The notes: a model not told the origin generated them from the sequence alone. Positions 24,818 to 33,834 are shown, counted from the stretch's first letter. The stretch: DNA of 64,000 bases from DATARR01 sp034666985 (GCA_034666985.1 JAXDKS010000034.1:124001-188000), one strand, 5' to 3'. Numbers and translations: made by a program.

Positions 24818-26448
24818 GCAGGCTCGGGCGCCGCCCGCTCCAGGATCGCTCCGAAGTCCGTCCCCGCCGGCAGGGTGCCGAAGGCCCGGCCGCCGTCGCC
24901 GGCGAGGCGGCTGGCCACGAAGGCGTCAGCCACGTCCGGCGGGGAATGGCGGATGAGGAGCGAGGCCTGGAGGGCGAGCGCCAGCCGCTCCACGATCCGC
25001 CGGGCCCGAACCTCGGCCTCCGCCGGATCGTCGAGAGTCTTGCGGAGATCCATCGCGAAGGTGTCCAGCCGGTGGTCGGCGCCGCGGGCTTCGCGGATCT
25101 CGGCGAAGAGGGCGGCGAGCGACTCGGGGGATTTCTGGAGGGCCCGCAGCACGTCCAGGCACTGGACGTTGCCCGAGCCCTCCCAGATGCCGTTGAGCGG
25201 CGCCTCGCGGTAGAGCCGGGCGAGCCCCCACTCCTCCACGTAGCCGTTGCCCCCCAGGCACTCCAAAGCCTCGGCGGCGTGGACGGGAGCCCGCTTGCAG
25301 ATCCAGTACTTGAGCACGGCCGTGGCCAGACGGCGGAAGGGAGCGTCGGCGGCATCATAGGCACGGGCGAGGCGCATCATGGCGACCGTCGCCGCTTCCG
25401 ACTCCAGGGCGAGGTCGGCGAGGACGTTGCGCATCAGCGGCTGCTCAATCAGCGGCCTGCCGAAGGCGCTGCGGTGCCGGGCGTGGTGGAGGGCGCGCGC
25501 CGTGCCCCAGCGCATCCCCGCCGCCGAGCCGATGACACAGTCGAGGCGGGTGTGGTTCACCATCTCCAGGATGGTGGGCACGCCCCGTCCTTCCTCCCCG
25601 ATCCGGCGGGCCCAGGCGGCGCGCAGCTCGATCTCGCTGGAGGCGTTGGAGCGGTTGCCGAGCTTGTCCTTGAGCCGCTGGATGTGGAAGCGGTTGCGCT
25701 CGCCGTCCGGTGTGATGCGGGGGAGGAGGAAGCAGGAGATCCCGCCCGGTCCTTGAGCGAGCACCAGGAAGGCGTCGCACATGGGAGCCGAGCAGAACCA
25801 CTTGTGGCCCGTCAATTCGTACTCCCCCTCGGTCCCGATCGCCCTTGCCTGCGTGGTGTTGGCCCGTACGTCCGAGCCCCCCTGCTTCTCCGTCATCGCC
25901 ATGCCGCACAGGGCCCCGGCCTTCTCCCCGGCGGGGATCAGCCGCGGATCGTAGACGATCGAGGTGAACCGACCTTCCCACTCCGCCGCCAGCTCCGGCT
26001 GCTGGCGCAGGGCCGGCACCACCGAGTAGGTCATGGAGAGGGGGCAGCCCACCCCGGCCTCCACCTCGGCGAGGAGCATGAACATCGCCGCCCGGGCCAC
26101 GTGGGCTCCCGGCCGCGGCTCCCTCCAGGGCAGGGCGTGGAGACCGTGCTTCACTCCCAGGCCCAGCAGCGCGTGCCAGGCGGGGTGGAGCTCCACCTCG
26201 TCGATCCGCCGGCCCGTGCGGTCGAACGCCCGCAGCTCCGGCGGATGCTCGTTGGCCTCATATCCCCAGGCGATCGTCTCCCGCCGGCCCACGATCTCCC
26301 CGAACGCCCGCGCCCGCTCCTCGGCCCACTCCCCACCCTCGCGGCGCAGCGCCTCGGCGAGCGCCCGGTCCGTGATGAACAGGTTCACGTCCTCGAAGGG
26401 GGGCGGCTGATTGAAGACGGTGTGGGTGGCGAAGGGATCGGCGGTCAT
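24814..26448 (-). CDS. aidB: AidB-like acyl-CoA dehydrogenase family flavoprotein
   Basis: The 544-residue protein matches the AidB branch: the N-terminus THTVFNQPPPFEDVNLF and GYEANEHPPELRAF, VELHPAWHALL are signatures of AidB and not of catabolic acyl-CoA dehydrogenases. The body has the flavin-binding fold with GMAMTEKQGGSDVRANTT, GHKWFCSAPMCDAFLVLA and the helical domain with ALECLGGNGYVEEWGLARLYREAPL. E. coli AidB (541 residues) is induced on alkylation stress and binds DNA. I set the start at ATG 26448; the frame stays open far upstream, but only this Met precedes the conserved N-terminus. It is divergent from the zinc-ribbon gene, 54 bp apart. Confidence 0.9.
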   Translation of the reverse strand: MTADPFATHTVFNQPPPFEDVNLFITDRALAEALRREGGEWAEERARAFGEIVGRRETIAWGYEANEHPPELRAFDRTGRRIDEVELHPAWHALLGLGVKHGLHALPWREPRPGAHVARAAMFMLLAEVEAGVGCPLSMTYSVVPALRQQPELAAEWEGRFTSIVYDPRLIPAGEKAGALCGMAMTEKQGGSDVRANTTQARAIGTEGEYELTGHKWFCSAPMCDAFLVLAQGPGGISCFLLPRITPDGERNRFHIQRLKDKLGNRSNASSEIELRAAWARRIGEEGRGVPTILEMVNHTRLDCVIGSAAGMRWGTARALHHARHRSAFGRPLIEQPLMRNVLADLALESEAATVAMMRLARAYDAADAPFRRLATAVLKYWICKRAPVHAAEALECLGGNGYVEEWGLARLYREAPLNGIWEGSGNVQCLDVLRALQKSPESLAALFAEIREARGADHRLDTFAMDLRKTLDDPAEAEVRARRIVERLALALQASLLIRHSPPDVADAFVASRLAGDGGRAFGTLPAGTDFGAILERAAPEPA

Positions 26449-26502
26449 GGCGCAGAGGATAGCGCGGGGAGGGGAGAATTTTGGATAGGATGGTAGGCCA
26501 TC

Positions 26503-27579
26503 ATGGCCATCCGCGAAGGCGCTTGGGATTGCCCGGCCTGCGGCCGGAAGGGGAACCGGGGACCGGACAAGTTCTGCGGCGGCTGCGGCCGTCCCCGCGG
26601 GCCGGAGGTGAAATTCTACCTGCCGGACGACGCTCCCGAGGTGACCGAAGCCGAGGCCCTGAAGCGGGCCCAGGCCGGCCCGGACTGGATCTGCCCCTAC
26701 TGCGAGTCGGACAACCCGTCCACCAACGCCTTCTGCTCCGGCTGCGGCGCCCCCCGCGACGGCGCCAAGACCCGCGAGGTCGTCGAGCACCGGCTGGACG
26801 AGCAGCCGGCCGCGCCCCCGCCGGTCCCCCAGCCGCTCGCCGCTCCCGCCGTGCCGTCCAGGGGAAGCTCCTTCTGGAAGAAGGGCTGCGGCCTCGGCTG
26901 CCTGGGTCTCGTCGCGATCGCCATCCTCCTGGTTTTCCTGGGCCGGCCGAAGTCGACCACCCTCACCGTCACCGGCTACCACTGGGCGCGGACCATCGCC
27001 GTCGAGGTCCAGAAGCCAGTCACCGAGCAGGCCTGGGAAGGGGAGGTGCCGGCCGGCGCCCGCATCCTCGGCAGCTCGCGGGAAGTCCACCACGTCGATC
27101 GCATCCAGACCGGCACCCGGACCCAGACCCGCACCGTCACCGAGAAGGTCCAGACCGGCACCGAGCGGGTGAAGACCGGCAGCCGCGACCTCGGCAACGG
27201 CTACTTCGAGGACGTCTACGAGGACCGTCCCGTCTACCAGGACCGCTCCCACGAGGAGACCTACCAGGAACCCGTCTACCGCGAGCAGCCCGTCTACCGC
27301 CAGCGCATCCGCTACGAGATCCAGAAGTGGGTGAAAGACCGTGAAGCCAAAGCCGAAGGCCAGGACCTCAACCCCGCCTGGCCCGACCCCGGCCTCACCG
27401 CCAACCAGCGCGAATCCGGCCGCCAGGAGCTCTACGAAGTCCTCTTCAAAGACGCCGATGGCAAGCCCGCCCACTACCGCGCTCCGAACGAGCAGACCTG
27501 GAGGAGCTTCGACGAGGGGCGGAGCTACAAGGGGAAGGTGAAGAGCGACGGCGAGGTGGTGGCGGTGGGAGGCGGGTGA
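26503..27579 (+). CDS. Double zinc-ribbon membrane protein
   Basis: A 358-residue protein with two zinc ribbons at the N-terminus: WDCPACGRKG with FCGGCGRPRG (Cys10, 13, 25, 28), and WICPYCESDN with FCSGCGAPRDG. A Pro-rich linker leads to one membrane segment (GLGCLGLVAIAILLVFLG, about 130-147). The C-terminal half contains unusual repetitive sequence rich in Thr, Gln, Tyr and Arg (TGTRTQTRTVTEKVQTGTER, then YQDRSHEETYQEPVYREQ). The ribbons face the cytoplasm if the tail is outside. Proteins of this shape are widespread but uncharacterised. The tail ends in a compact domain (QELYEVLFKDADGKPAHYR). Confidence 0.75.
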   Translation: MAIREGAWDCPACGRKGNRGPDKFCGGCGRPRGPEVKFYLPDDAPEVTEAEALKRAQAGPDWICPYCESDNPSTNAFCSGCGAPRDGAKTREVVEHRLDEQPAAPPPVPQPLAAPAVPSRGSSFWKKGCGLGCLGLVAIAILLVFLGRPKSTTLTVTGYHWARTIAVEVQKPVTEQAWEGEVPAGARILGSSREVHHVDRIQTGTRTQTRTVTEKVQTGTERVKTGSRDLGNGYFEDVYEDRPVYQDRSHEETYQEPVYREQPVYRQRIRYEIQKWVKDREAKAEGQDLNPAWPDPGLTANQRESGRQELYEVLFKDADGKPAHYRAPNEQTWRSFDEGRSYKGKVKSDGEVVAVGGG

Positions 27580-27685
27580 CACGGATCGCCGTGCTATTCT
27601 TGATTGGGGAGAGCGCGCCTCTTCCCTCCACGCGTCCTCTGGGATAAAATCCCTAGAAAGAACGACCTCCGAACGGGAGATACCC

Positions 27686-28429
27686 ATGAGCCAGCCAGCC
27701 GCAGCGGCGCTCGCGCCCCTTCCTTTCGAGCTCGTCTACGAGGACGGGGAGCCCTTGGAAACGCCTTGGCATCGCTACCAGATGAATTTTCTCATCCACG
27801 TAATCGGCCAGGGCATGGCAGAGCGCGGCCGTAAGGATTTCTTTGCGGGCGGCAACATGTTCGTGTACTACGCGTACGAGCAGGCCCGCGACGTCGCCGC
27901 CGGCCGACCCTATTTCCGCGGCCCGGACGTCTTCTACGTGGGCGGTGTTGAGCCGCAGCGGGAGCGGGATGCCTGGGTAGCGTGGGAAGAGGGGGGCCGT
28001 CTGCCGGAGGTCATCGTCGAGCTGCTCTCCAAAAAGACGGCGAAGATCGACCGCACGGTCAAGAAGGATCTCTACGCCGGCGTCTTCCGGACGCCGGAGT
28101 ACTTCCTCTACGAGCCCGTCAAGAGGAGTCTGGAGGGTCTTCGCCTGGGTCGCCGCGGCACCTACCGCCCGATCGAGCCCAATGCCCAGGGACGTCTCTG
28201 GAGCGAGCGTCTCGGCCTGGAGCTCGGTCTCTGGCGTGGCACCTTCATGGGGAAAGAGGCCACCTGGATCCGCCTCTTCCACCCTGACGGAAGCCTGGTG
28301 CTCACGGAGGCCGAAGCCGAGAGCCAGCGCGCCGATGCCGCGACCGAACGCGCCGATGCCGCGACCGAACGCGCCGAAGCCGCCGAGGCCGAGCTGGCGC
28401 GGCTGCGGGCTCTCCTCGGCGACCGCTGA
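27686..28429 (+). CDS. Uma2 family (DUF820) putative restriction-fold endonuclease with coiled-coil tail
   Basis: The 247-residue protein belongs to Uma2, a PD-(D/E)XK-fold family common in cyanobacteria and Acidobacteriota. Visible blocks are NMFVYYAYEQ, YFRGPDVFYVGG (Asp), LPEVIVELLSKKT (Glu-x-Leu-x-Lys-Lys type) and DLYAGVFRTPEYFLYEP. After residue 205 the tail (ADAATERADAATERAEAAEA) is a regular coiled coil, a common Uma2 extension. The natural substrate is unknown. The ATG follows GGGAGATACCC. It lies 437 bp ahead of hsdM, with a terminator between. Confidence 0.85.
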   Translation: MSQPAAAALAPLPFELVYEDGEPLETPWHRYQMNFLIHVIGQGMAERGRKDFFAGGNMFVYYAYEQARDVAAGRPYFRGPDVFYVGGVEPQRERDAWVAWEEGGRLPEVIVELLSKKTAKIDRTVKKDLYAGVFRTPEYFLYEPVKRSLEGLRLGRRGTYRPIEPNAQGRLWSERLGLELGLWRGTFMGKEATWIRLFHPDGSLVLTEAEAESQRADAATERADAATERAEAAEAELARLRALLGDR

Positions 28430-28866
28430 TCTCCGTCAATTCACCCAGGCTCGGATTGCCGCCGTACCTTGCGGGAAAGATTACGGGCGCTCCCTCAGCG
28501 CCTTTTTCCAAGCTCGCGCTTCGAATTTTCCCGGGAGCGCTGTACCATTGCCGCATTCATGACCTCCCTCAGGCGCCAGCTCGAGCCGCCGCACGCAAGC
28601 CCGGAGTGCGTCCGCTCCGGTTTCAGCGTCGCGACGACCGTGAGGACCGCGGCGACTGCGACGGCCGTGGGATTCGAAAGGAAGAACCGCTGGAGGTCGT
28701 GTTGCGTCAAAATGGAACTCGCGGCGACCGGAACGAACATGCGGTTTGCCGGAGGCCGTTGATTTCACCCTTCTTCACACGCCCTTCAAGTTCCACCATG
28801 AATCAGCTACGATACGGTCCCGTTCCTGCCCTGCAACGTTTTAACAGAGGGGAAGAGACCCGACCG
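28430..28866. other. 437-bp gap before hsdM without a convincing gene
   Basis: Apart from the terminator at 28486-28507, I see no gene here. The base composition is less GC-rich than the surroundings (for example GCTTCGAATTTTCC near 28525). A frame of 97 codons at 28469-28762 has no homology I recognise, is rich in Arg/Ala/Ser and overlaps the terminator, so I do not call it. GAGGGGAAGAG just before 28867 is the likely hsdM ribosome site. The hsdM promoter must lie in this gap, but I cannot place it. Confidence 0.5.
28486..28507 (+). terminator. Rho-independent terminator after the Uma2 gene
   Basis: GGCGCT (28486-28491), a five-base loop and AGCGCC (28497-28502) are followed directly by TTTTT (28503-28507). 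It lies 57 bases after the Uma2 stop on the same strand and separates that gene from hsdM. Confidence 0.7.
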
Positions 28867-30345
28867 ATGAGCGATGTCGTCCAGAGATTCTGGGGCTTCT
28901 GCCATACGCTGAGACACGACGGCATCGATTACGGCGACTACATCGAACAGATCACGTATCTGCTCTTCCTCAAGATGGCCGACGAGCGAGCGATCGATCT
29001 GAGCGGCATCGGCGTGGCGCTGGACGACGAGATCGCATTCGATTGCTCGTGGCCCGCGCTGTCGAGCGAGTCGAACGCCTCGCTAATCCCCCACTACGTG
29101 GGCGTGCTGCGCACGCTCGGCCGGCAGCCGGGGCTGCTGAGCGACATCTTCGCCGGCGCCGTGTCGCGCTTCAACAACCCGGCGAACCTCAAGCGATTGA
29201 TCGATCTGATCGACGAGACGGAGTGGACGGCGCTGGAGGTGGACATCAAGGCCGCAGTCTTCGAAGGGCTGCTGGAGAAGGCCGCGAGCGAAGGCAAGAA
29301 GGGCGCCGGCCAGTACTTCACGCCCCGCCGGCTCATCCAGTCGATCGTCCGCTGCGTGCGGCCAGACGCGCGCGGCGCGGCCGATTTCACCATCTGCGAT
29401 CCGGCGTGCGGCACCGCCGGCTTCCTGGTGGTGGCCCACGAGTGGTTCCTCGCCGAGTCGCGCAGCGGCGGCCCCGATCCCGAGCTCAAGGAGCGGGTGC
29501 GCTGCGGCACCTACTTCGGCCAGGAGCTGGTGCCCCGGCCGCGGCGGCTGGCGCTGATGAACCTCTTCCTGCACGGCCTGGAGCCGGAGATCAAGCTCGG
29601 CGATTCGATCTATGAGGTCCCCGAAGAGCGGCGCTTCGACGTCGTGCTCACCAATCCGCCCTTCGGCAGCAAGGGCGCCAACCAGGTGCCGGAGCGCGGC
29701 GACCTGATGATCAAGACGTCGAACAAGCAGCTCAATTTCCTGCAGCACGTGATGACTCTCCTCAAACCGGACGGCCGGGCGGCGGTGATCGTGCCCGACA
29801 ACTGCCTGTTCGCCGATCAGGCGGCCGAGGTGTTCAAGGTGCTGACGCAAGACTGCAACCTGCACACGGTGCTCCGCCTGCCCAACGGCACGTTCACGCC
29901 GTACAGCGCCGGCACCAAGACGAACGTGGTGTTCTTCACCAAAGGGCAGCCGACGGAGACCGTCTGGGTCTACGACGCGCGCAGCAACGTGCCGCGCATC
30001 ACCAAGAAGGACCGCCCCCTGACGCAGGGGCATCTGGCGGCGTTCGAGGCCTGCTACGGCCACGATCCCGACGGCCGCTGGCGGCGCTCGCCCGCCGACT
30101 CGCGGGAGGACCGCTGGCGCTCGTTCTCGATCGCCGAGGTGCGGGCCCGCGACTTCAAGATCGACGGCCTCAAGTGGCTCAAGGACGAGTCGCTGGAGGA
30201 CGAGCTGCCGGAGCCCGAGGAGCTGGCGGCCGACGCCATCGCCGAGCTGACGCACGCGATGGAGGAGCTCTCCTCCGTCATCGAGATGCTGACCCACGAC
30301 GTGGAGCCGAGGCGTCCGCGAGTCTTGCCGGGTGGCGGCTCGTGA
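28867..30345 (+). CDS. hsdM: Type I restriction-modification DNA methyltransferase HsdM
   Basis: A 492-residue N6-adenine methyltransferase. The N-terminal helical domain (FWGFCHTLRHDGIDYGDYIE, QITYLLFLKMADE) is that of HsdM. The AdoMet site reads DPACGTAGFLVVAHE (about residue 178), preceded by GAGQYFTPRRLIQSIV, and the catalytic motif IV is NPPFGSKG (Asn263). The target adenine is set by the HsdS partner, whose GTG start overlaps this stop (GTGA 30342-30345). I chose ATG 28867 since the family N-terminus begins there and GAGGGGAAGAG lies upstream; the frame is open further 5' without homology. Confidence 0.96.
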   Translation: MSDVVQRFWGFCHTLRHDGIDYGDYIEQITYLLFLKMADERAIDLSGIGVALDDEIAFDCSWPALSSESNASLIPHYVGVLRTLGRQPGLLSDIFAGAVSRFNNPANLKRLIDLIDETEWTALEVDIKAAVFEGLLEKAASEGKKGAGQYFTPRRLIQSIVRCVRPDARGAADFTICDPACGTAGFLVVAHEWFLAESRSGGPDPELKERVRCGTYFGQELVPRPRRLALMNLFLHGLEPEIKLGDSIYEVPEERRFDVVLTNPPFGSKGANQVPERGDLMIKTSNKQLNFLQHVMTLLKPDGRAAVIVPDNCLFADQAAEVFKVLTQDCNLHTVLRLPNGTFTPYSAGTKTNVVFFTKGQPTETVWVYDARSNVPRITKKDRPLTQGHLAAFEACYGHDPDGRWRRSPADSREDRWRSFSIAEVRARDFKIDGLKWLKDESLEDELPEPEELAADAIAELTHAMEELSSVIEMLTHDVEPRRPRVLPGGGS

Positions 30346-32438
30346 CGAGCGCGGTCTCCGACTGGGAGATCGGCCGGCGCGCAGGTGAGCTTCCCGAAGG
30401 GTGGGCGGAAACCACCCTGGAGGAGATCGTCGTCCATATCCTGGGCGGCGAGTGGGGCGAGCTGCCCGCGGCCGCGGAGACGGACCCTGAGCTGGTGCGG
30501 GTGCGCGTCGTCCGTGGCACCGAGTTTCGCGACTGGTACCGAGCCAGGGGGGCCACGGCCGCGGCGCGGGCGATCAAGCGCTCGAGCCTCGAGAAGCGGC
30601 GGCTGGAGCGGGGCGATCTGGTGGTGGAGATCTCGGGCGGCGGCGCCGGCCAGCCTGTGGGCCGCACGCTGCTGATCGACGACGAGGCCCTCGCCCACGC
30701 CGACGCGCCGCTCGTCTGCTCGAACTTCTGCCGCCAGATGCGGATCCACCGCGAGATCGATCCCGGCTACGTCCACCTCGCCCTCAGCCATCTCTATCTC
30801 GCCGGCGCCTTCGACGAGCACCAGACGCAAACCACGAACATCCGCAACCTCAACTTCACGAGCTTCCTCTCGGGGGTGATTCTCCCCTTGCCGCCGGTCG
30901 CCGAGCAGGCGCGGATCGTGGAGAAGGCCCGCGAGCTGCTGGCGCCGGTGCAGCGGTCCCGGGAGAGCCTGGCGCGGCTGCCGGAGGTCCTGCGGCGCTT
31001 CCGCCAGTCGGTCCTCGCCGCCGCCTACACGGGCCGGCTGACCGAGGATTGGCGATCCGCCCGGGAGCCGCTCGCATCCCCGACGTCGCTGGGCACCGGG
31101 CTGGGCGCGATCTTCGCCCAGCGCCGCAAGGAGTACCTCCAGGCCTGCGCCGACGCCGAGGCCTACGACCGCCGGGCGCCGCGCCGGCCGAAGAACCTCC
31201 AACCCTCGCGCTGGGAGGCGCCGGAGCCGCTGGAGCCGCCGGAGGTCCCGGAGGGCTGGTGCGTGGTCGCCCTGCAGGACGTCATCCGCCGTTCCCAGTA
31301 CGGCCTGTCGGTGAAGGCGGACCGCGACGCGAAGAACGGCATCGCCATGCTGCGCATGGGCAACATCCAGGAGGGGCGGATCGACACCGCCGACCTCAAG
31401 TACGTGGGTCTCAAGGCGGCGGATGCCGCGGCCTACCGGGTGCGGCGGGGCGATATCCTGTTCAACCGCACCAACAGCCCGGAGCTGGTGGGCAAGGCCG
31501 CCGTCTTCGACGGTGACCTCGAGGCGGTCTTCGCCTCCTACCTGGTGCGCATCGAGTGCGACGAGCGGCTCCTCTCCAGCCACTACGCCTGCGGCTGGAT
31601 CAACTCGCCGTGGGGCCGGCGCTGGGCGAGGACGGTGCGCACGGACTGCGTCAGCCAGTCGAACATCAACGTCTCCCGGCTGCTCACCATGCCGGTGCCG
31701 GCGCCGCCGCTCGCCGAGCAGCATGAGATCGTGCGGCGGATCGACGACCTCTTCGCCTTCGCCGCCGAGGTGGAGCGCCGGGTGGCGGCGGCCGAGGAGC
31801 GGGCGCAGAAGCTGTGGCGGACGATCCTGGCCCGCGCCCTGCGCGGCGAGCTGGTGCCCACCGAGGCCGAGCTGGCGCGCGGCGAGGGGCGTCCCTTCGA
31901 GCCGGCCGCGGACGTGCTCGACCGTATCGGCGCCGAGCGCCTGGCGGCCCGGGCAGGGTCGGAGGGCGAGGCACTGAGCCCTGACGAGGCGGTCTCCGAG
32001 ACCATCCTGGCCGCCGTCCGCCAGTCCTGCTGGGGGGCCGGAGCGCTCGCGCGGGAGGAGCTGATCCGGCGGGTGGCCGCGCGCCTGGGCTGCCCGAAGC
32101 TCGGCAAGAACGTCCGTGCCCGCCTGGAGCGGCACGTGGAGACCGCGCTCGCGCGGCGCATCGTGGTGCGCGAGGGGGATCTCCTCGCCGGCGCCACGCC
32201 GACCTTCGGGCGCTACGACTACGGCTTCCTCGTGCGCACGGCACAGACGCTGCTGCAGCGGGGCGGCGAGCGGGAGCAGGCCGACCTCGTCCGCACCGTG
32301 GCGGGCCATCTCGGCTACAGCCAGGTCACCTTCGCCATCCGCGTGCGGATGGAGCGCGTCTTCCAGTGGGCGGCGCAGAACGGGATGCTGGAGGTGCGGG
32401 AGGGGCGGGTCTACTTCAACCACTCGAACAGCTCGTAG
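30342..32438 (+). CDS. hsdS: Type I restriction specificity subunit HsdS with long C-terminal extension
   Basis: The 698-residue protein has two target recognition domains: TRD1 (about 10-240, ending LPPVAEQARIVEKARELLAP) and TRD2 (about 300-470, GWCVVALQDVIRRSQYGLS to PLAEQHEIVRRIDDLFAFA). Each is followed by the conserved dimerising helix (SVLAAAYTGRLTEDW; ILARALRGELVPTEAE). Usual HsdS proteins end near residue 500. Here about 200 residues more contain two helical modules (LAREELIRRVAARLGC and QADLVRTVAGHLGYSQ) that resemble winged-helix domains. No HsdR nuclease is encoded in the window. The protein may direct methylation only, or its partner may lie elsewhere. The 3' end overlaps the convergent GNAT gene by 28 bp. 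Confidence 0.92.
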   Translation: MTSAVSDWEIGRRAGELPEGWAETTLEEIVVHILGGEWGELPAAAETDPELVRVRVVRGTEFRDWYRARGATAAARAIKRSSLEKRRLERGDLVVEISGGGAGQPVGRTLLIDDEALAHADAPLVCSNFCRQMRIHREIDPGYVHLALSHLYLAGAFDEHQTQTTNIRNLNFTSFLSGVILPLPPVAEQARIVEKARELLAPVQRSRESLARLPEVLRRFRQSVLAAAYTGRLTEDWRSAREPLASPTSLGTGLGAIFAQRRKEYLQACADAEAYDRRAPRRPKNLQPSRWEAPEPLEPPEVPEGWCVVALQDVIRRSQYGLSVKADRDAKNGIAMLRMGNIQEGRIDTADLKYVGLKAADAAAYRVRRGDILFNRTNSPELVGKAAVFDGDLEAVFASYLVRIECDERLLSSHYACGWINSPWGRRWARTVRTDCVSQSNINVSRLLTMPVPAPPLAEQHEIVRRIDDLFAFAAEVERRVAAAEERAQKLWRTILARALRGELVPTEAELARGEGRPFEPAADVLDRIGAERLAARAGSEGEALSPDEAVSETILAAVRQSCWGAGALAREELIRRVAARLGCPKLGKNVRARLERHVETALARRIVVREGDLLAGATPTFGRYDYGFLVRTAQTLLQRGGEREQADLVRTVAGHLGYSQVTFAIRVRMERVFQWAAQNGMLEVREGRVYFNHSNSS

Positions 32439-32869
32439 TGCTCGCGGGTCATGCCGAGACGCTCGTAGACCTCCTGCGCGGCGGCGTTGCGCCTGTCCAC
32501 GTAGAGGCGCAGGCCCTTGAGGCCGGGGTCGCCCTCGACGCGGCGCCGCAGGTGCTCGTAGAGGGCGCGGTAGACCCCCCGGCCGCGCTCGCCGGGGACG
32601 ACGTAGACGGACTGGATCCAGAGCACCGTGCCGTTGCGCCAGTCGCTCCACTCGAAGGTGGTGAGCAGGGAGCCGACGATGCCGCCGTCGCGCTCGGCCA
32701 CCCAGTAGCTCCCCTTGGCGGGATCGGCGAGGACGGCGGCCACACCGCGAATGACGATGCCGGGGTCGAGCTCGAGGGCCTCGGTCTCGCGGGCCATGCG
32801 GAGTTGGAAGTCGACGAGGGTCTCCAGGTCGCCCGCGGCACCGGGCCGGATGCGCAGCGGTCCGCTCAC
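32411..32869 (-). CDS. GNAT family N-acetyltransferase
   Basis: A 152-residue protein with the GNAT core: IRPGAAGDLETLVDFQLRMA at the N-terminus, LWIQSVYVVPGERGRGVYRA (acetyl-CoA pyrophosphate loop, R/Q-x-x-G-x-G/A type: ERGRGVY) and GLRLYVDRRNAAAQEVYERL with the terminal strand LGMTREHYELFEW. It acetylates an amine, but the substrate is unknown. It starts one base after the sigma factor stop on the same strand, so the two are probably cotranscribed. Confidence 0.88.
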   Translation of the reverse strand: MSGPLRIRPGAAGDLETLVDFQLRMARETEALELDPGIVIRGVAAVLADPAKGSYWVAERDGGIVGSLLTTFEWSDWRNGTVLWIQSVYVVPGERGRGVYRALYEHLRRRVEGDPGLKGLRLYVDRRNAAAQEVYERLGMTREHYELFEWLK

Positions 32870-32870
32870 C

Positions 32871-33773
32871 TCAGGCGATCTCCGCCCGCAGCCGCTCCAG
32901 CCGGCGGGACTCGACCTCCGCGTCGCGAGCCGGCTCGCTCAGGATCTCCCGCAGGGCGAACACCGCGGCCGAGAACTCGCTGCCGAAGCGCTCACAGTCC
33001 TCGCACTCCTTGACGTGCTCCTGGATGCGGTGCGCCCGGTCGGGCGGCAGCCCGCCGTCGAGGAAGGCGGTGAGCTCGGCCAGGACTTCGCCACAGTGGA
33101 GCCCGGCGATGATCCGGTCTGAACGCCGGTCACCGCGCCGGTCATCGGGGCTCGTGCCCCCGGGGTCCTGCCGCAGATGGGTCATCAGCCGCAGGCGGGC
33201 GCGGTGCAGGCGGGCGCGGGCCGCGCCCTCGGTGATACCGGCGACGCCGGCCGCCTCTTCGTCCGAGAGCCCCTCGAGCTCGCGCAGGATGAGGATCTCG
33301 CGGTCCTCGGGAGAGAGGGCGGCCAGGGCCTGGGTGAGCATCTCGGCGTCGACCAGGCGGTCGACGAAATTTTCGTCCTCGACGCCCCAGCCGGCCGCCT
33401 CCCCCAGCTCCCGCAGCGAGACAAAGGGGGAGGGATCCTCGTCCGCCCAGCGCCGGTGCCGGCGATAGATCGCGTGGCGGGCGATGGACAGCAGCCAGGT
33501 GCGGGCCGAGGCGTCGTAGCGGAAGCGGCCGGCCGCCCGCCAGGCGGCGAGGAAGGTCTCGTGCAAGGCCGCCTCGGCGTCCCCGTCGTCGTGCGCCAGG
33601 GCACGGGCGAAGCGGAGGACGGCGGCCTGATGACGGCGGACCAGCCGCTCGAAGGCGGCGCGGTCCCCGGCGGCGGTGCGGCCGATCAGCGTCTCGTCGC
33701 TGATCCTGGCGTCGTCGCCGTCGGCCGTGAACGCCAACCCCGGGCTGGACGGGCGGTGCGGATCTCCTAGCAT
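32871..33773 (-). CDS. ECF-type sigma factor fused to a zinc-finger anti-sigma-like domain
   Basis: The 300-residue protein has sigma region 2 (ETLIGRTAAGDRAAFERLV to ARTWLLSIARHAIYRRHR) and region 4 (LSPEDREILILRELEGLSDE, then GITEGAARARLHRARLRL), as in extracytoplasmic-function sigma factors. After residue 222 the chain continues into LHCGEVLAELTAFLDGGLPP and HVKECEDC (His226, Cys227, His253, Cys257, Cys260), a zf-HC2 fold normally found in a separate anti-sigma protein. There is no membrane segment. The fused finger may regulate the sigma domain in cis. The alternative is a separate anti-sigma gene joined by loss of a stop. Confidence 0.88.
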   Translation of the reverse strand: MLGDPHRPSSPGLAFTADGDDARISDETLIGRTAAGDRAAFERLVRRHQAAVLRFARALAHDDGDAEAALHETFLAAWRAAGRFRYDASARTWLLSIARHAIYRRHRRWADEDPSPFVSLRELGEAAGWGVEDENFVDRLVDAEMLTQALAALSPEDREILILRELEGLSDEEAAGVAGITEGAARARLHRARLRLMTHLRQDPGGTSPDDRRGDRRSDRIIAGLHCGEVLAELTAFLDGGLPPDRAHRIQEHVKECEDCERFGSEFSAAVFALREILSEPARDAEVESRRLERLRAEIA

Positions 33774-33834
33774 GGCTTTACCGGAGATCTTACACTGCGC
33801 CGCCGGGATCGGCTCCCCCCGCGAGGAGAGAGTT

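Noticed and set aside
26449..27687. Upstream in-frame extension of the aidB frame to 27687
   Set aside because: It would overlap the zinc-ribbon gene on the other strand and adds a Gly/Val/Leu-rich sequence without homology. The AidB N-terminus begins at 26448.
28469..28762. 97-codon frame between the Uma2 and hsdM genes
   Set aside because: It overlaps a rho-independent terminator and has no recognisable domain or good ribosome site.
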